The position numbers and the translations under genes are program-made. A model generated the notes under the pieces. The model was not told the origin of the DNA, searched no databases, and saw only the letters and a list, made by a program, of their open reading frames with translations. A stretch of 64,000 nucleotides of DNA from CAVTQY01 sp963736975 (GTDB lineage: Bacteria; Pseudomonadota; Alphaproteobacteria; Acetobacterales; Acetobacteraceae): contig CAVTQY010000001.1 in the NCBI GenBank assembly GCA_963736975.1, positions 3,534,001-3,598,000 of the forward strand, given 5' to 3'. Shown in pieces: positions 35,401 to 45,143 of the stretch (position 1 is its first letter; every line of letters begins with the position of its first letter).

Positions 35401-36816
35401 ATGACGAGCGACGTTCGTTACGCCCCGCCTGTACCACCGGTGCCGCCCGCCCCGCTGTCGCTGCCGCGTTTCCTGCGCGCCATCCGCACCAACGCGTTGG
35501 GCATGTGGTCCTCGGCCGCCTACGAACAGGACGTGCTGTCGCGCAGCCTCTTCGGCCGCCAGCAGATGCTGATCAACAACCCCGCGGCCATCCATCACAT
35601 CCTTGTCGATAATCACGCCAACTATCGGCGCTCGCCCGCCTCGGTGCGGATCCTGCGCCCGATCACCGGCAAGGGCCTGCTGCTGTCGGAAGGCGAGGAC
35701 TGGAAGCTGCAGCGCCGCACCATTGCGCCGGCGCTGGCCCCTCGCGTTATCCCGATGCTGGCGCGCCATATCGCATCGGTCGCACAGGAAACCATCGCAC
35801 GGCTCACCGCGCAATCCTCGAACACTGTCGATCTGCTGGCCGCCATGGAGAGCACCGCGCTGGAAATTGCCGGACGCTCGATGTTTTCGTTGGAGATGCA
35901 TCATTTCGGTCCGGCGCTGCGTGCATTGGTGACGGAATACAGCCTGCGCTGGTCGCAGCCGCATCTCTTCGACCTGCTGCTGCCGCCTTCCATTCCCACC
36001 ATCCGCGACCTGTTCCGCAGTCGCTTCCGCCGGCGCTGGACGCGTTTCATGGACGAGCTGATGCGTGCACGCATTGCCACGCCCGCTCCACCCCAAGCGC
36101 GTGACCTGTTCGATCTTCTGCGCGCCGCCCGCGATCCGGAAACCGGCCGCGGCTTCACCCAGGATCAACTGCGGGACCAGACCGCGACCATGATCCTCGC
36201 CGGCCATGCCACCACGGCTATCACGCTGTTCTGGGCGCTCGTGCTGTTGAGCAACGCCCCGGCCGAGCAGCAGCGCATCGCGAACGAAGTGGCCGGACTC
36301 GATCTTGGCCCGTCGGCCGCGGCCGACGTCCTGCCGCGGCTTGTCTACACGCGCGCCGTGGTCAGCGAGACGCTGCGGCTGTTCCCGCCGGCTTTCACCA
36401 TGGCCCGCGCCGCCATCAGCGCCGACCGTGCCGGCGGTATCGACATCCCCACCGGCGCGGTGCTGATGATCGCGCCCTGGGTGCTGCATCGTCATCGCCG
36501 CCTATGGCGGGACCCCGAGCGGTTCGACCCCGCGCGCTTCCTGCCCGACGCCGCGCCGCCTCCGCGCTTCGCCTATCTGCCCTTCGGCGCCGGACCGCGT
36601 GTCTGTGTCGGCGCCCAGTTCGCGCTGACCGAGGCGGTACTGGTGCTCGCCGCCATGATCCAGGCCTTCGAAGTGGAACTCGCCGAACCCGGTCCGGTGA
36701 TGCCGGTCGGAGTGATCACCACGCGGCCTGACCATCCGCCCGCTTTCCGCCTGCACCCACGCCAGGAGCGATCATGTCCGCCTTCGATGCGATCAGCCGC
36801 TTTCACGACGAGCTGA
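35401..36816 (+). CDS. Cytochrome P450
   Basis: Haem monooxygenase of 471 residues. The haem-binding loop is FGAGPRVCVG with ligand Cys402, the ExxR motif is in VSETLRLFPP, and the PERF region reads RDPERFDPARF. The oxygen-activating I-helix motif reads LAGHATTAITLFWA, with Ala where an acidic residue is usual (AGHETT or AGxDT). No membrane anchor is present; the N-terminus is Pro-rich (PPVPPVPPAPLSLP). The 3' end overlaps the downstream amidohydrolase by 43 bases in another frame. The start is the first ATG ahead of the conserved region. Confidence 0.91.
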   Translation: MTSDVRYAPPVPPVPPAPLSLPRFLRAIRTNALGMWSSAAYEQDVLSRSLFGRQQMLINNPAAIHHILVDNHANYRRSPASVRILRPITGKGLLLSEGEDWKLQRRTIAPALAPRVIPMLARHIASVAQETIARLTAQSSNTVDLLAAMESTALEIAGRSMFSLEMHHFGPALRALVTEYSLRWSQPHLFDLLLPPSIPTIRDLFRSRFRRRWTRFMDELMRARIATPAPPQARDLFDLLRAARDPETGRGFTQDQLRDQTATMILAGHATTAITLFWALVLLSNAPAEQQRIANEVAGLDLGPSAAADVLPRLVYTRAVVSETLRLFPPAFTMARAAISADRAGGIDIPTGAVLMIAPWVLHRHRRLWRDPERFDPARFLPDAAPPPRFAYLPFGAGPRVCVGAQFALTEAVLVLAAMIQAFEVELAEPGPVMPVGVITTRPDHPPAFRLHPRQERSCPPSMRSAAFTTS

Positions 36817-37940
36817 CGGAGCTTCGCCGCGACATCCACGCCCATCCGGAACTCGGGCTGGAAGAGCACCGCACCGCCGAGCTTGTTGCCCAAAGGCTGG
36901 AGCAATGGGGCGTTGAGGTGCATCGCGGTGTCGGCGGCACCGGCGTGGTCGGCGTGCTGCGCAACGGCAACGGACACGGGCGCATCGGGCTGCGCGCCGA
37001 TATGGACGCCCTGCCGATCACCGAAGCCACCAACCTGCCCTACGCAAGCGGCACCAGCGGCGTGATGCATGCCTGCGGCCATGACGGTCACACCACCATG
37101 CTGCTTGGCGCGGCCCGTTACCTCGCGGAGACGCGCAATTTCAGCGGCACGGTCAACTTCATCTTCCAGCCCGGCGAGGAAGGCATTGGCGGCGCGCTGG
37201 CGATGCTCAAGGACGAGCTGTTCCAGCGCTTCCCCTGCGATGCCATCTACGGCCTGCACAACCGCCCCGGTATGGCGGTCGGCCGCTACGCCATCACACC
37301 AGGTCCGGCGATGGCCGGCGGCGCCTTCTTCGATATCACCGTCACCGGACGCGGCGCGCATGGCGCACGGCCGGAAGAAAGCATCGATCCGGTACTCGCC
37401 GCCTGCCATATCGGCGCGGCACTGCAATCCATCGTCGCCCGCAATGTGCCCCCGCGCGAAACCGCCGTCGTCAGCATCACCCGCATCCAGGGCGGCGGAG
37501 CCTACAACGTGATCCCGGAGACCGCGACGCTGTCCGGTACCGCGCGTACCATGCGCCGCGAGACGATGAACCTGATCGAACAGGCGATGCAGCGGCTCGC
37601 CTCAAACATCGCCGCCGGTTTTGGTGCGGCCGCGACCGTGGATTTTCGGCTGATCTTCGCCCCGTTGATCAACGAGACCGAACACACGCGGACGATCGCC
37701 GATACCGCCGCGGAGTTGGTCGGCGAGGCCAACGTCGATCGCAACAAGCCGCCGGCAGTGGCATCCGAGGATTTCAGCTTCATGCTGGAGCAGGTGCCCG
37801 GCGCCTATATCAACATCGGCAACGGCGAGCAGAGCGCGCCGGTGCACAACCCTGCGTACAATTTCAACGACGCCGCCATTCCGTACGGTTCCGCGCTCTT
37901 CGCCAGGCTGATCGAACGGAGCCTCGCCCGCGCGCCGTGA
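36774..37940 (+). CDS. M20 family amidohydrolase (hippurate hydrolase/aminoacylase-like)
   Basis: Zinc-dependent amidohydrolase of 388 residues. Metal ligands appear in order: MHACGHDGHTTML, QPGEEGIGGA, and the C-terminal VASEDFSFMLEQVPG; HAHPELGLEEHRTAELVA opens the protein and GLRADMDALPI follows. The lid domain has GRGAHGARPEESIDP. The family removes acyl or other groups from N-acyl amino acids and related amides. The ATG follows an AGGAGCG-type site located inside the P450 coding end; the 43-base overlap suggests coupled expression with the P450. Confidence 0.92.
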   Translation: MSAFDAISRFHDELTELRRDIHAHPELGLEEHRTAELVAQRLEQWGVEVHRGVGGTGVVGVLRNGNGHGRIGLRADMDALPITEATNLPYASGTSGVMHACGHDGHTTMLLGAARYLAETRNFSGTVNFIFQPGEEGIGGALAMLKDELFQRFPCDAIYGLHNRPGMAVGRYAITPGPAMAGGAFFDITVTGRGAHGARPEESIDPVLAACHIGAALQSIVARNVPPRETAVVSITRIQGGGAYNVIPETATLSGTARTMRRETMNLIEQAMQRLASNIAAGFGAAATVDFRLIFAPLINETEHTRTIADTAAELVGEANVDRNKPPAVASEDFSFMLEQVPGAYINIGNGEQSAPVHNPAYNFNDAAIPYGSALFARLIERSLARAP

Positions 37941-38482
37941 TCCTCACGCCGCGTTCCGAAACATGAGGCGGTCTGGCCAACCCGGCGTCGTGCATCGCCC
38001 GGACGGCGACAATATTTCGTGGTGATACCAAACCGCGGAAACACCAACACTTGAGTCGTCACCCCGGCTGTTTCGTCATCCCGCCGCAAAAGGCGTGAGT
38101 CGCACCGAACTGGCCCTCGTTATCGCGTGCCGGCCAACTCCATCTGTGTGCATCTGTGGTTTCCAATTTTCCTGCTGGTCGTAAACAACACCGATGCTGA
38201 TCAACATGGCCGCAAGGAAATGGAACCACAGATGCACACAGATACACACAGATGGCCCGCGCGGCTTGCGGGCCGCCGTGCCGCCGAATGACCGGATAGT
38301 GTAGCTGCTTCCAAGCGGAGAGCATCGTCGCGTCGCGGCCGCGACTGAACGAGAGACTCCTAGTCGAATTTTAGCCGGCGTGATACAGCTAGTGCCCGAC
38401 ACCTGGGGGCTGCATAAGGACGTCATAAGCTCCGGCTCCCGCACAGCGGGTCGGCATTCGTCCGCCGTCGAAAGGGTACAGC
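37941..38482. other. Intergenic region, 542 bp, no gene seen
   Basis: No coding-looking frame was found on either strand. The stretch contains a large inverted repeat (annotated separately) and the upstream region of the amylase-like gene. Base composition is less GC-rich than in the flanking genes. No tRNA or promoter was recognised with confidence. Confidence 0.6.
38143..38253. repeat. Inverted repeat of the 'ccacagatgcacacagatg' type
   Basis: Left arm from 38143 (TCTGTGTGCATCTGTGGTTT...) and right arm at about 38214-38253, whose reverse complement reads CCATCTGTGTGTATCTGTGT and continues GCATCTGTGGTTCC. Arms are about 30 bp with few mismatches and enclose about 50 bases. Its sequence class matches the repeats near 15.5 and 44.5 kb. 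Confidence 0.75.
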
Positions 38483-40257
38483 ATGATTCCCGGTTCCCGC
38501 GTCATGATGTGGGCAAACTATCGCCAGAATGGAAACGGGCAGCCGACCGTCTCCGTCCCGGCTCCGGTCGACAGGGACACCCCTGACGCCCCTTGGTGGT
38601 ACGATTACATCGCACAGCACGCCAATCGATGGGCGACTTTGGGCTTTACCGATATTCTTTTTCCGAACCCGTTGATCTGCCAGGGTGGCAACGGGCCCGG
38701 CGACGACGGGTACAACCCCTTCGACGACTACGATATCGGATCGAAAGGAACGCCGACCCGGTTCGGCACGGCGGAAAAGTTGCGCCGCGCCGTCGCGATT
38801 TGCCGCGCAAACGGAATGAAAGCCTGGATCGATGTGGTCAATCACCAGCGCATGGGCGGCAATAACGGAACCTACCGGTACAGGTCCGCGACCGGGGAAA
38901 CAAACGGCCGCTTCGCAAAGCAGCCGTCCTACTTCCGCGGCAACCCTCCACGCGTACCCGAAGACCCTGTGCCGGCACCAATCGACGATTTCGCCTTCGG
39001 TGACGAATTGTGCCCGGTCAACTCGGTTCCAAAGGGTGCGGTCTGGAACGGACTCATCGCCGCCGGCAACTGGCTGTTCCTTACCACGGGCACCCAAGGC
39101 GCCCGCCTCGATGATATGAAAGGAATGAACGTAGGCTTCGTTCATGCCTGGATGACCTCGGAGACAATGGCGTCACTGGAATTCTTCGGCGAGTACCGAT
39201 GATGGCAATCCCGGCAACGAGAATTGGTGGATTGGCCAGGTTCAGCAACGTGCGTCAGCGCTGGACTTCGCTTTCCAGGAGAACATGGCCTATCCGATGT
39301 GCATGAAGGCCGGTGGAACCGACGGCTGGCAAATGTCCTGGATGGGCACGAACGCGTTGCTGTTTCAGAACTCTATGAAGGCCGTGACCTTCGTCTCCAG
39401 CCTCGATAGTGAAACGGACGGCTGGGCCACGATTATCAACAACAAGACCCTCGGCCTTGCATTGATGCTCGGGATGATGGGCCTGCCGATAGTTTACATC
39501 AAGGACTGGCTGCCGAAATCCATGAACGGCTACGCACTGGACCAGGAGATCGACAATCTAGTCTGGTGCTCGCGCAAGCTCGCTAACGGCGGCGTCGACA
39601 TCGTGTACAGTGACGCGCGAACTTATGTGTTCCAACGCACCGGCACGCCGGGCGCGCTGATCGCGCTCAATAACGACATATGGAATCCACAGTGGACCAC
39701 CGTCACCTGCCGCACCCAGCATACGCCCGGTACGGTGATGCATGACTATACCGGGCAAAATGGGGAAGACAGCACCGTCGACGCCAATGGCAACATGACC
39801 TTCGGCATCCCGCCGGCCGCAAATGGGAAGGGCTACGGCTTCTGGGCGCCGGCCGGCGTGGACGGCCGCATCACTTTTCCCAAGTTGTCATGCACGCAGA
39901 GCTTTTTCGGCGCCGATGACCTGGACATCGGGCCAGCAACGAGCGGCACCATGACAGTCGGACGCGTGTGGATCGAGGAGCATTCGCCGATCGAGGCCGA
40001 ACTCACCGTCGACACGGGTGGCTGGACCCAAGCGAGCAGCAGCGTCACGTTCCAGATCCGAGACCCCCAGGGCAACGTGCATGGCAGTGGAACCGTGAAC
40101 CTTGCCGAGGCCAAAGCGCACGCATCCAGCAGGGCCGTGGCGACAGGCTGGCACGCGATCGTCCTGACCTCGAGCGGCCTGCCGCCCCGCGGAGCGCCGT
40201 TCACATTCAAGATCGAGTCACACCGCCCCCCAAACCCTCACGCAGGAGCAGTTCTGA
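38483..40257 (+). pseudogene. GH13 alpha-amylase-like gene, disrupted by single-base frame breaks
   Basis: Glycoside hydrolase family 13 barrel in two frames. The first frame (238 codons) contains the early barrel (GFTDILFPNPLI), DVVNHQRMGG, the nucleophile region GARLDDMKGM and EFFGEY, then hits TGA at 39200. Dropping one C at 39196-39197 continues GEYDDGNPGNENWW into QRASALDFAFQENMAYPMCM and on to a C-terminal beta domain. A C6 run at 40226-40231 is a second suspect: with five C the protein ends PQTLTQEQF at a TGA overlapping the next ATG (about 590 residues). With six it reads on to 40439. No signal peptide is seen, so the enzyme would be cytoplasmic. The last conserved GH13 motif is atypical (FVSSLDSETDG). 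Confidence 0.8.
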
Positions 40258-40439
40258 TGCGTGCGAAGACAGATCAATGTATCTATGCCGCAAGAAAAGT
40301 CCTCCCATATCTGTGGGGCTTCGCGGCAGCGGCGGCGCTGGACTATGTCATCGATGTCGAGACCCTCTTCCTGACCGTTATGGCGGCCGCGGCGGCGCTG
40401 AGCGCCGCTTCCGTGGTGCTGCTGAGGGCAGGACGATGA
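40257..40439 (+). CDS. Small two-helix membrane protein between amylase and quinoprotein genes
   Basis: A 60-residue peptide with a short basic start (MRAKTDQCIYAARK) and two hydrophobic segments (LPYLWGFAAAAALDYVI and FLTVMAAAAALSAASVVLLR). GGAG lies about ten bases before the ATG. The ATG overlaps a TGA that would end the amylase frame if one C were absent from the C6 run upstream, and its own stop overlaps the next start by ATGA. It is also in frame with the amylase as sequenced, so it could instead form a membrane-anchoring tail of that protein. No family recognised. Confidence 0.55.
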   Translation: MRAKTDQCIYAARKVLPYLWGFAAAAALDYVIDVETLFLTVMAAAAALSAASVVLLRAGR

Positions 40440-42230
40440 CCACCAACGTCCTCACCCGCAGCTTCGGCAACAGTCGCGCGGGCTGCTTCATCGATCCATC
40501 CTGGACCCTGACCTCGGAGCACGTGCAAAAGGCCGGCGTGCGCGTGCTGGGCCAGTTCAAACTTGACGATCCCCGCGGCGCCGAGGGTCAGGTGCTTGCC
40601 GTGGCGGACCTGACCATGAGCGACCGCAAGGCGCATAACGTCGTATTCGTCTGCGACATGTTCGAACAACGTCTATGCATTCGACGCTGACAACTATGCT
40701 TTACTCTGGAAAAAGAGTGTCGGTCGGCCGATCACAATAACGAAGCAGTGGGACATGTGGATGATCAACCCCTTTTGGGGCATCCTTTCCACGCCGGTGA
40801 TCAACCTCGCCACGCGCATACTGTACTGCGTCTCGACATCGAGCGTGGACGGCACGATGCAGAAAGCCGTCTATACGCTGCATTCCCTGCACCTGGCGGA
40901 TGGTTCCAATCAGGCGCCGCCCTTGGTGTTGAACGGAGCCACCTATCAACCGCCCGGCAATGTCCCCTTGCAGACCCTGGGGGCGGTGGCACGCAAGCAG
41001 CGGCCGGCCCTGGCTCTGGTTAGCACGGGCGGCCATAACACGCTGTTCATCCCGTTCGGGTCATTTCTTGAATCCGCGTCCACCAATCTCGGGTGGGTGC
41101 TCGCAGTCGATGTCACGAACCCAGCGCATCCGGCGCTCGCCGCAACCTGGACAACCGGGTCGGGCCAGTATCCCGGCGCGGGTATCTGGCAGGCCGGCCA
41201 GGGCTTGTCTGTCGATGAAAACCACAACCTGCATGGCATGACCGGCAACGGCGGTTTCGATCCACCAACGGGTAATTTCGGCAACTGCTTCTTCAGGCTG
41301 GCCTATACGCCCGCCCGCAACGCGGTCCCGGCCGAATTACAATGCGTCGATTGGTGGTCGCCCTACTCCGATGCCGGGCGGGCCGGCGATGATCCAACGC
41401 TCGCGACACCCAGCAGCAATCCGCCGGATGATATGGACCCGGCACCGACCAACGCCGTGAACAATACCAGCAACGCCCACATCGTGGGCGATGAGGATCT
41501 CGGTTCCGGCGGCGCGCTGCCTCTGCCACGGTCGCTGACCGGGTTCAGCAAGGATGTCATCATGGGTGGCGGCAAGGACGGCATCTTCTACGTGCTCGAC
41601 GGCGCAAATCTCGGTCGAACCCAGCGCGCCGACTTTGCGCCGGCCAAGATCGCCGGCAACTGGGCCAAGCTGCTGTCGCCACCATGGGCTGCGACCTATG
41701 ATGGGATCGGCCTCGATCTTGCGCCGGCGCAGTTGGACACCTTGCCGTCCGCCTTCGGCGGTTACACAAGGCACATCCACGGCAGCCCAGTTGGTTACAG
41801 GAGTCCCGACCACGGCATCATGCTGTTCGTGCAGGGCGAGAACGGCGCCGTACAAGCGATTGCGCTCAACGCGGATTTCGGTCTGACGTGGATCGCCGCC
41901 GGCCAGGAAGTCGCGTCGCAAGGAATGCCTCCGCCGGGTGGCATGCCGGGCGGGATGCTGGTGCTGACCTGCCAAGCCGAGCGCGACAACACCGCGGTCC
42001 TGTGGGCGCTGATGCCCTGGTACGGCAACGCCAACTCGACGGTCACGGCGGGCCGGATGGTCGCGTATGGCGCGAATTGGGTGAATGAAGCCGGGCCCAA
42101 TCTGATCAAGCTATGGGACAGCGCGGACTGGGGCATCAACTATATGCACGCTAAATTTAACGTCCTGACGCCGTTCAATAATCGCCTTTTCGTGCCGTCC
42201 TACGATGGGCGAATCATGGTAATGGGTTAG
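40436..42230 (+). pseudogene. PQQ-like beta-propeller (quinoprotein-type) gene with a single-base frame break
   Basis: The reading from 40436 gives a propeller-like protein up to VVFVCDM and then reaches TGA at 40688. Removing one G at 40664 continues NNVYAFDADNYALLWKKSVG and then NPFWGILSTPVINLATRILY, a typical PQQ-repeat pattern, to 42230 (about 597 residues). Later parts include DGIFYVLDGANLGRTQ and AVQAIALNADFGLTWIAAGQ. No signal peptide is present at the apparent start, so periplasmic location and true PQQ binding are unproven; a non-enzymatic propeller is possible. It overlaps the small membrane-protein gene by ATGA. Confidence 0.78.
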
Positions 42231-42334
42231 AGCTACTTTGACACAAGTGCAATGGTCGTCAATGTGTCCCTGTCGCGCCGATCGCCGCCGTCATCGGCTA
42301 AATCGGGCATATCGACTTTGCGCGAAAGTCGGTC

Positions 42335-43702
42335 CTAGGCATTGGCGCGTAATTCATTTGGCACGGCTCTGTTCACCGGGACGCTCGGCCCGAGCAGGCG
42401 GCCGGTGGTCTCCGCCACAATATCGAAACAACGCATGTAAGGTGCGAACTTCTCCCGCTCTTCCGCCGCGTTCAGTCCATGTGTCTCGAACTGATACGAA
42501 TGCCGGCCGTAACCGCCGTTCGGATGCTCGGCGACGACATGCGTCATCCGCGCGGCGGCTTCATCGGGCAAGTCAAGCCCGAAATGCCGGTACAGCGCAT
42601 CCACCGTGCGCACCGGGTTGGCGACAAGATCGAGGTAATGCACGTGACAAATGGGGTCCGCAAACAACGATTGGCCATCCGCGCCCATCATGCGGCTCGC
42701 GCCATCAAGCCAGCGTGCACTCTCCTGCCGGCCGATCCCAAACCTGTCGATCCGGCGAGTAAACGGTTGTCGCAACACTTCGGTGAGTTTCGCAACGGAC
42801 AGTAACACTTTCAGCGGATCGCGATGCACGAAAATCACGCGCGCATCGGGAAATACCGCCGCCAGATCCCGCAAGGCGAACAGGTGGTCCGGACATTTCA
42901 GCACCCACCGCCCTTGTCCCTGCCGATGCTGCAGATGCTGTAAAAACCGTCGCTGGAAGCGATAGGGCTTTAGGTGGCCTTCCGCATCCAGCCACTGGCG
43001 ATAGGACGGGATATGGTACGTCGTATCGAAGCGCAGGCTGCGGAACACGTGGGCGTGGATTTCCGAACACTCCTGCGGCGACTCCGCCTCGAGCGGGTGC
43101 AGGCTGCGAAACTCCGGAGCCAGCCGCTCGAATGCGCGCAGGTGGCGCGACACAGTCCGAATACTATGGGCAGATCCGCGCCCCGGGTATGGCTCGATCG
43201 TCTGCCAAACACGCGGCGCCTGGTTACCGGAATCTTCCAGCATGAGCCGGTGCAGGAAGGTCGTACCGCTGCGCGGCAGCCCGGTGATGAAGATCGGCCG
43301 ATCGGGCTTTTCGTCCAGGATGGCAGGCGTTTCGGCTTCCGCCCGACGCAGACGCAGCAGGTTCGAGAGCAGCCTGAGCGCGTCCCAGCGCATGGCAAAG
43401 CATCCGACAAGGCTCAACTCCGCCTCGGAGGTCGCCGCCGTCAGCAACCGTTCGAGCGCGTCCGAAATGTCGCTCTCCCCGAAATCGGTCGCCCCGGCCC
43501 CGCCGCACGCTTCCGCCATCAAGCGGCGTGCGGCCAGCGGCCGGCGCAGGATGCCGAGCCGGTCCGCCACCGGATCGAGCAGGCGACAGGTCGTGGCCGC
43601 AAGACGCAAGCGATGGAACTCCTGTTCGAATCGTTCGGATTCTGTCGGCAGGCAAACGAACCGCTGACGCATATCGGCAACAGGCCCGGTACGCGAGATC
43701 AC
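42335..43702 (-). CDS. Sulfotransferase-family protein
   Basis: A 455-residue protein with a PAPS-binding 5'-phosphosulfate loop FITGLPRSGTTFLHRLMLED and a 3'-phosphate motif ARVIFVHRDPLKVLLSVAKL. This is typical of large bacterial sulfotransferases that act on carbohydrates, lipids or unknown acceptors. About 100 N-terminal residues precede the core, as in related bacterial proteins. The GTG start is uncertain; an ATG 30 bases downstream is the alternative. It is convergent with the quinoprotein-like gene and divergent from the HpnM-like gene. Confidence 0.86.
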   Translation of the reverse strand: MISRTGPVADMRQRFVCLPTESERFEQEFHRLRLAATTCRLLDPVADRLGILRRPLAARRLMAEACGGAGATDFGESDISDALERLLTAATSEAELSLVGCFAMRWDALRLLSNLLRLRRAEAETPAILDEKPDRPIFITGLPRSGTTFLHRLMLEDSGNQAPRVWQTIEPYPGRGSAHSIRTVSRHLRAFERLAPEFRSLHPLEAESPQECSEIHAHVFRSLRFDTTYHIPSYRQWLDAEGHLKPYRFQRRFLQHLQHRQGQGRWVLKCPDHLFALRDLAAVFPDARVIFVHRDPLKVLLSVAKLTEVLRQPFTRRIDRFGIGRQESARWLDGASRMMGADGQSLFADPICHVHYLDLVANPVRTVDALYRHFGLDLPDEAAARMTHVVAEHPNGGYGRHSYQFETHGLNAAEEREKFAPYMRCFDIVAETTGRLLGPSVPVNRAVPNELRANA

Positions 43703-43784
43703 GTTGTCGAGAACGGAAGTGGATCGGAACCCTCGATACCCCCGGCCGCTTCCCTATATTCGCGGGGGAATCATAGGAAGCTCC

Positions 43785-44450
43785 ATGCCGGCCCTTTCTC
43801 AGCTTCGCCGCGTGCTGCTGGTTTGCACAGCCGCGGCTTTCGCCCTTGCGGCGCCGAGCGCCCCAGTGCGTGCAGCATCGCCAGCCGATGATGCCAGCAC
43901 CGCTGCCAACGACCAGGCAGCCGTCGCGCCGATCACGCAACTCGATCAGGCTCTGTTGCAGGTCATGAAGGCGGGCCGCACCACGCCCTTTCAGCAACGC
44001 TACGACATCCTCGCTCCCGCCGTCGAACGGGCGATCGACCTGGCCTACGTGCTCCGTATCTCGGTGGGGCCAAGCTGGACGGGGCTGACACCCGATCAGC
44101 AGCAAGCGCTTCTCGCGGCGTTCCGCCGCTACACCATCGCCTCGTATCTCGACAATTTCGACAGCTACGACGGCCAGAAACTCGTGGTCAGTCCAACCAC
44201 ACGCCCGGTCGGCAGCGATAAGCAGGTGGTTGATACGCAAATCGTCCCCACTAGCGGGACCGGTCACACCATCGATTACGTCATGCATAAGACGCCGGAC
44301 GGCTGGAAGGCGATCGACGTGCTGGCCGACGGATCGATCAGTCGCGTCGCGGTTCAGCGCTCCGACTTCAGCGCCTTGCTCGCACAAGGCGGCGTGCCCG
44401 CTCTGGAAGCCAGCCTGCAGCAGAAGACGGAGGCGCTGGCGCGCGGCTAG
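43785..44450 (+). CDS. MlaC/Ttg2D-family periplasmic protein, HpnM-like
   Basis: A 221-residue secreted protein. The signal peptide (LRRVLLVCTAAAFALAAPSA, cleavage near VRAA) is followed by a Ttg2D/MlaC fold: ALLQVMKAGRTTPFQQRYDI, DLAYVLRISVGPSWTGLT, and YVMHKTPDGWKAIDVLADGS. The family carries phospholipids or, in hopanoid producers, is annotated HpnM. Hopanoid genes are not seen nearby, so the HpnM label rests on sequence resemblance. An inverted repeat begins right at the stop codon. Confidence 0.85.
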   Translation: MPALSQLRRVLLVCTAAAFALAAPSAPVRAASPADDASTAANDQAAVAPITQLDQALLQVMKAGRTTPFQQRYDILAPAVERAIDLAYVLRISVGPSWTGLTPDQQQALLAAFRRYTIASYLDNFDSYDGQKLVVSPTTRPVGSDKQVVDTQIVPTSGTGHTIDYVMHKTPDGWKAIDVLADGSISRVAVQRSDFSALLAQGGVPALEASLQQKTEALARG

Positions 44451-44546
44451 AAGGGGTCACACGGAGACCGCGGAGAGGGCACACGGAGAGAGCCCCGCGC
44501 CACGAGCCCCTCCCTGTATCCTCCGCGTTCTCCGTGTAAACCCCTT
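44451..44546. repeat. Inverted repeat of the 'cacacggagaccgcggag' type after the HpnM-like gene
   Basis: The left arm AAGGGGTCACACGGAGACCG (from 44451) matches the reverse complement of the right arm ending at 44546 (AAGGGGTTTACACGGAGAAC, then GCGGAG) with three mismatches over about 26 bases. A second half-copy (CACACGGAGAG) lies inside the loop. It could act as a transcription terminator hairpin for the HpnM-like gene, and belongs to the repeat class seen near 15.5 and 38.2 kb. Confidence 0.75.
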
Positions 44547-45143
44547 CTTAGAGCAAAGCATGGGTGATTGGATCCGCGTGGGCCTCCCCGTCGCGCGGTC
44601 AGGTCCGGCGCCTCTACAATCATTTGCTGCAGGCACACCGGGAAAGTTTGTTGGGCAACAGGCGGAAATGTCCGCTCGGGAGAAACCGGTACACGCGACC
44701 GGTCAGGCGGCGAAGTACGGTCCGAATGCTGGTTTTCTGCCGGTCCGCTTCCGGCCTGAGTGCGGAAGAACCGGACGCTCGGCTTGTGGCTTGGGCTGGC
44801 GGTTCAGCGCCGTCCGCAGCGAAAATTGCTGGTTGGTGCGTCCGATCAGCCTCATGAACTCGCCGAAACATCGTGCCGGATGCGCGCGCCGCCTCTGTGC
44901 TTAGCTAGGAGGTGTCGCTCCGATAGGCACGTCTCGCAGGGCAATTGGGCGCGTTGACCATAATCATTCGCGCAATCGGGTCGGCAACGCCATCCTTGCG
45001 CACGACGAACTTGGCCCTCGCACCGCCGGCTCCGCGCTCGCAAACCACCAACCAGCGAGACAACACGCCATGCCCCCTGCAGGATGCGAGCCTCGTTCGG
45101 CTCTTTCAGTTGCTCGTCCGCGCCGTTCTCGTCGTCGCGATGC
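44547..45143. other. Intergenic region, about 600 bp, no convincing gene
   Basis: Several short open frames cross it on both strands but none shows a recognisable protein. A minus-strand frame from about 45071 to 44906 (starting GTG, preceded by AGGGGG) encodes a plausible but unrecognised peptide including GGARAKFVVRKDGVADPIAR. It may be a gene remnant. No tRNA, promoter or insertion-sequence end was identified. Confidence 0.5.

Noticed and set aside
44547..45143. Possible degraded transposase between the HpnM-like and propeller genes
   Set aside because: No DDE or other transposase motif, terminal inverted repeats or target duplication could be shown; left as unassigned.
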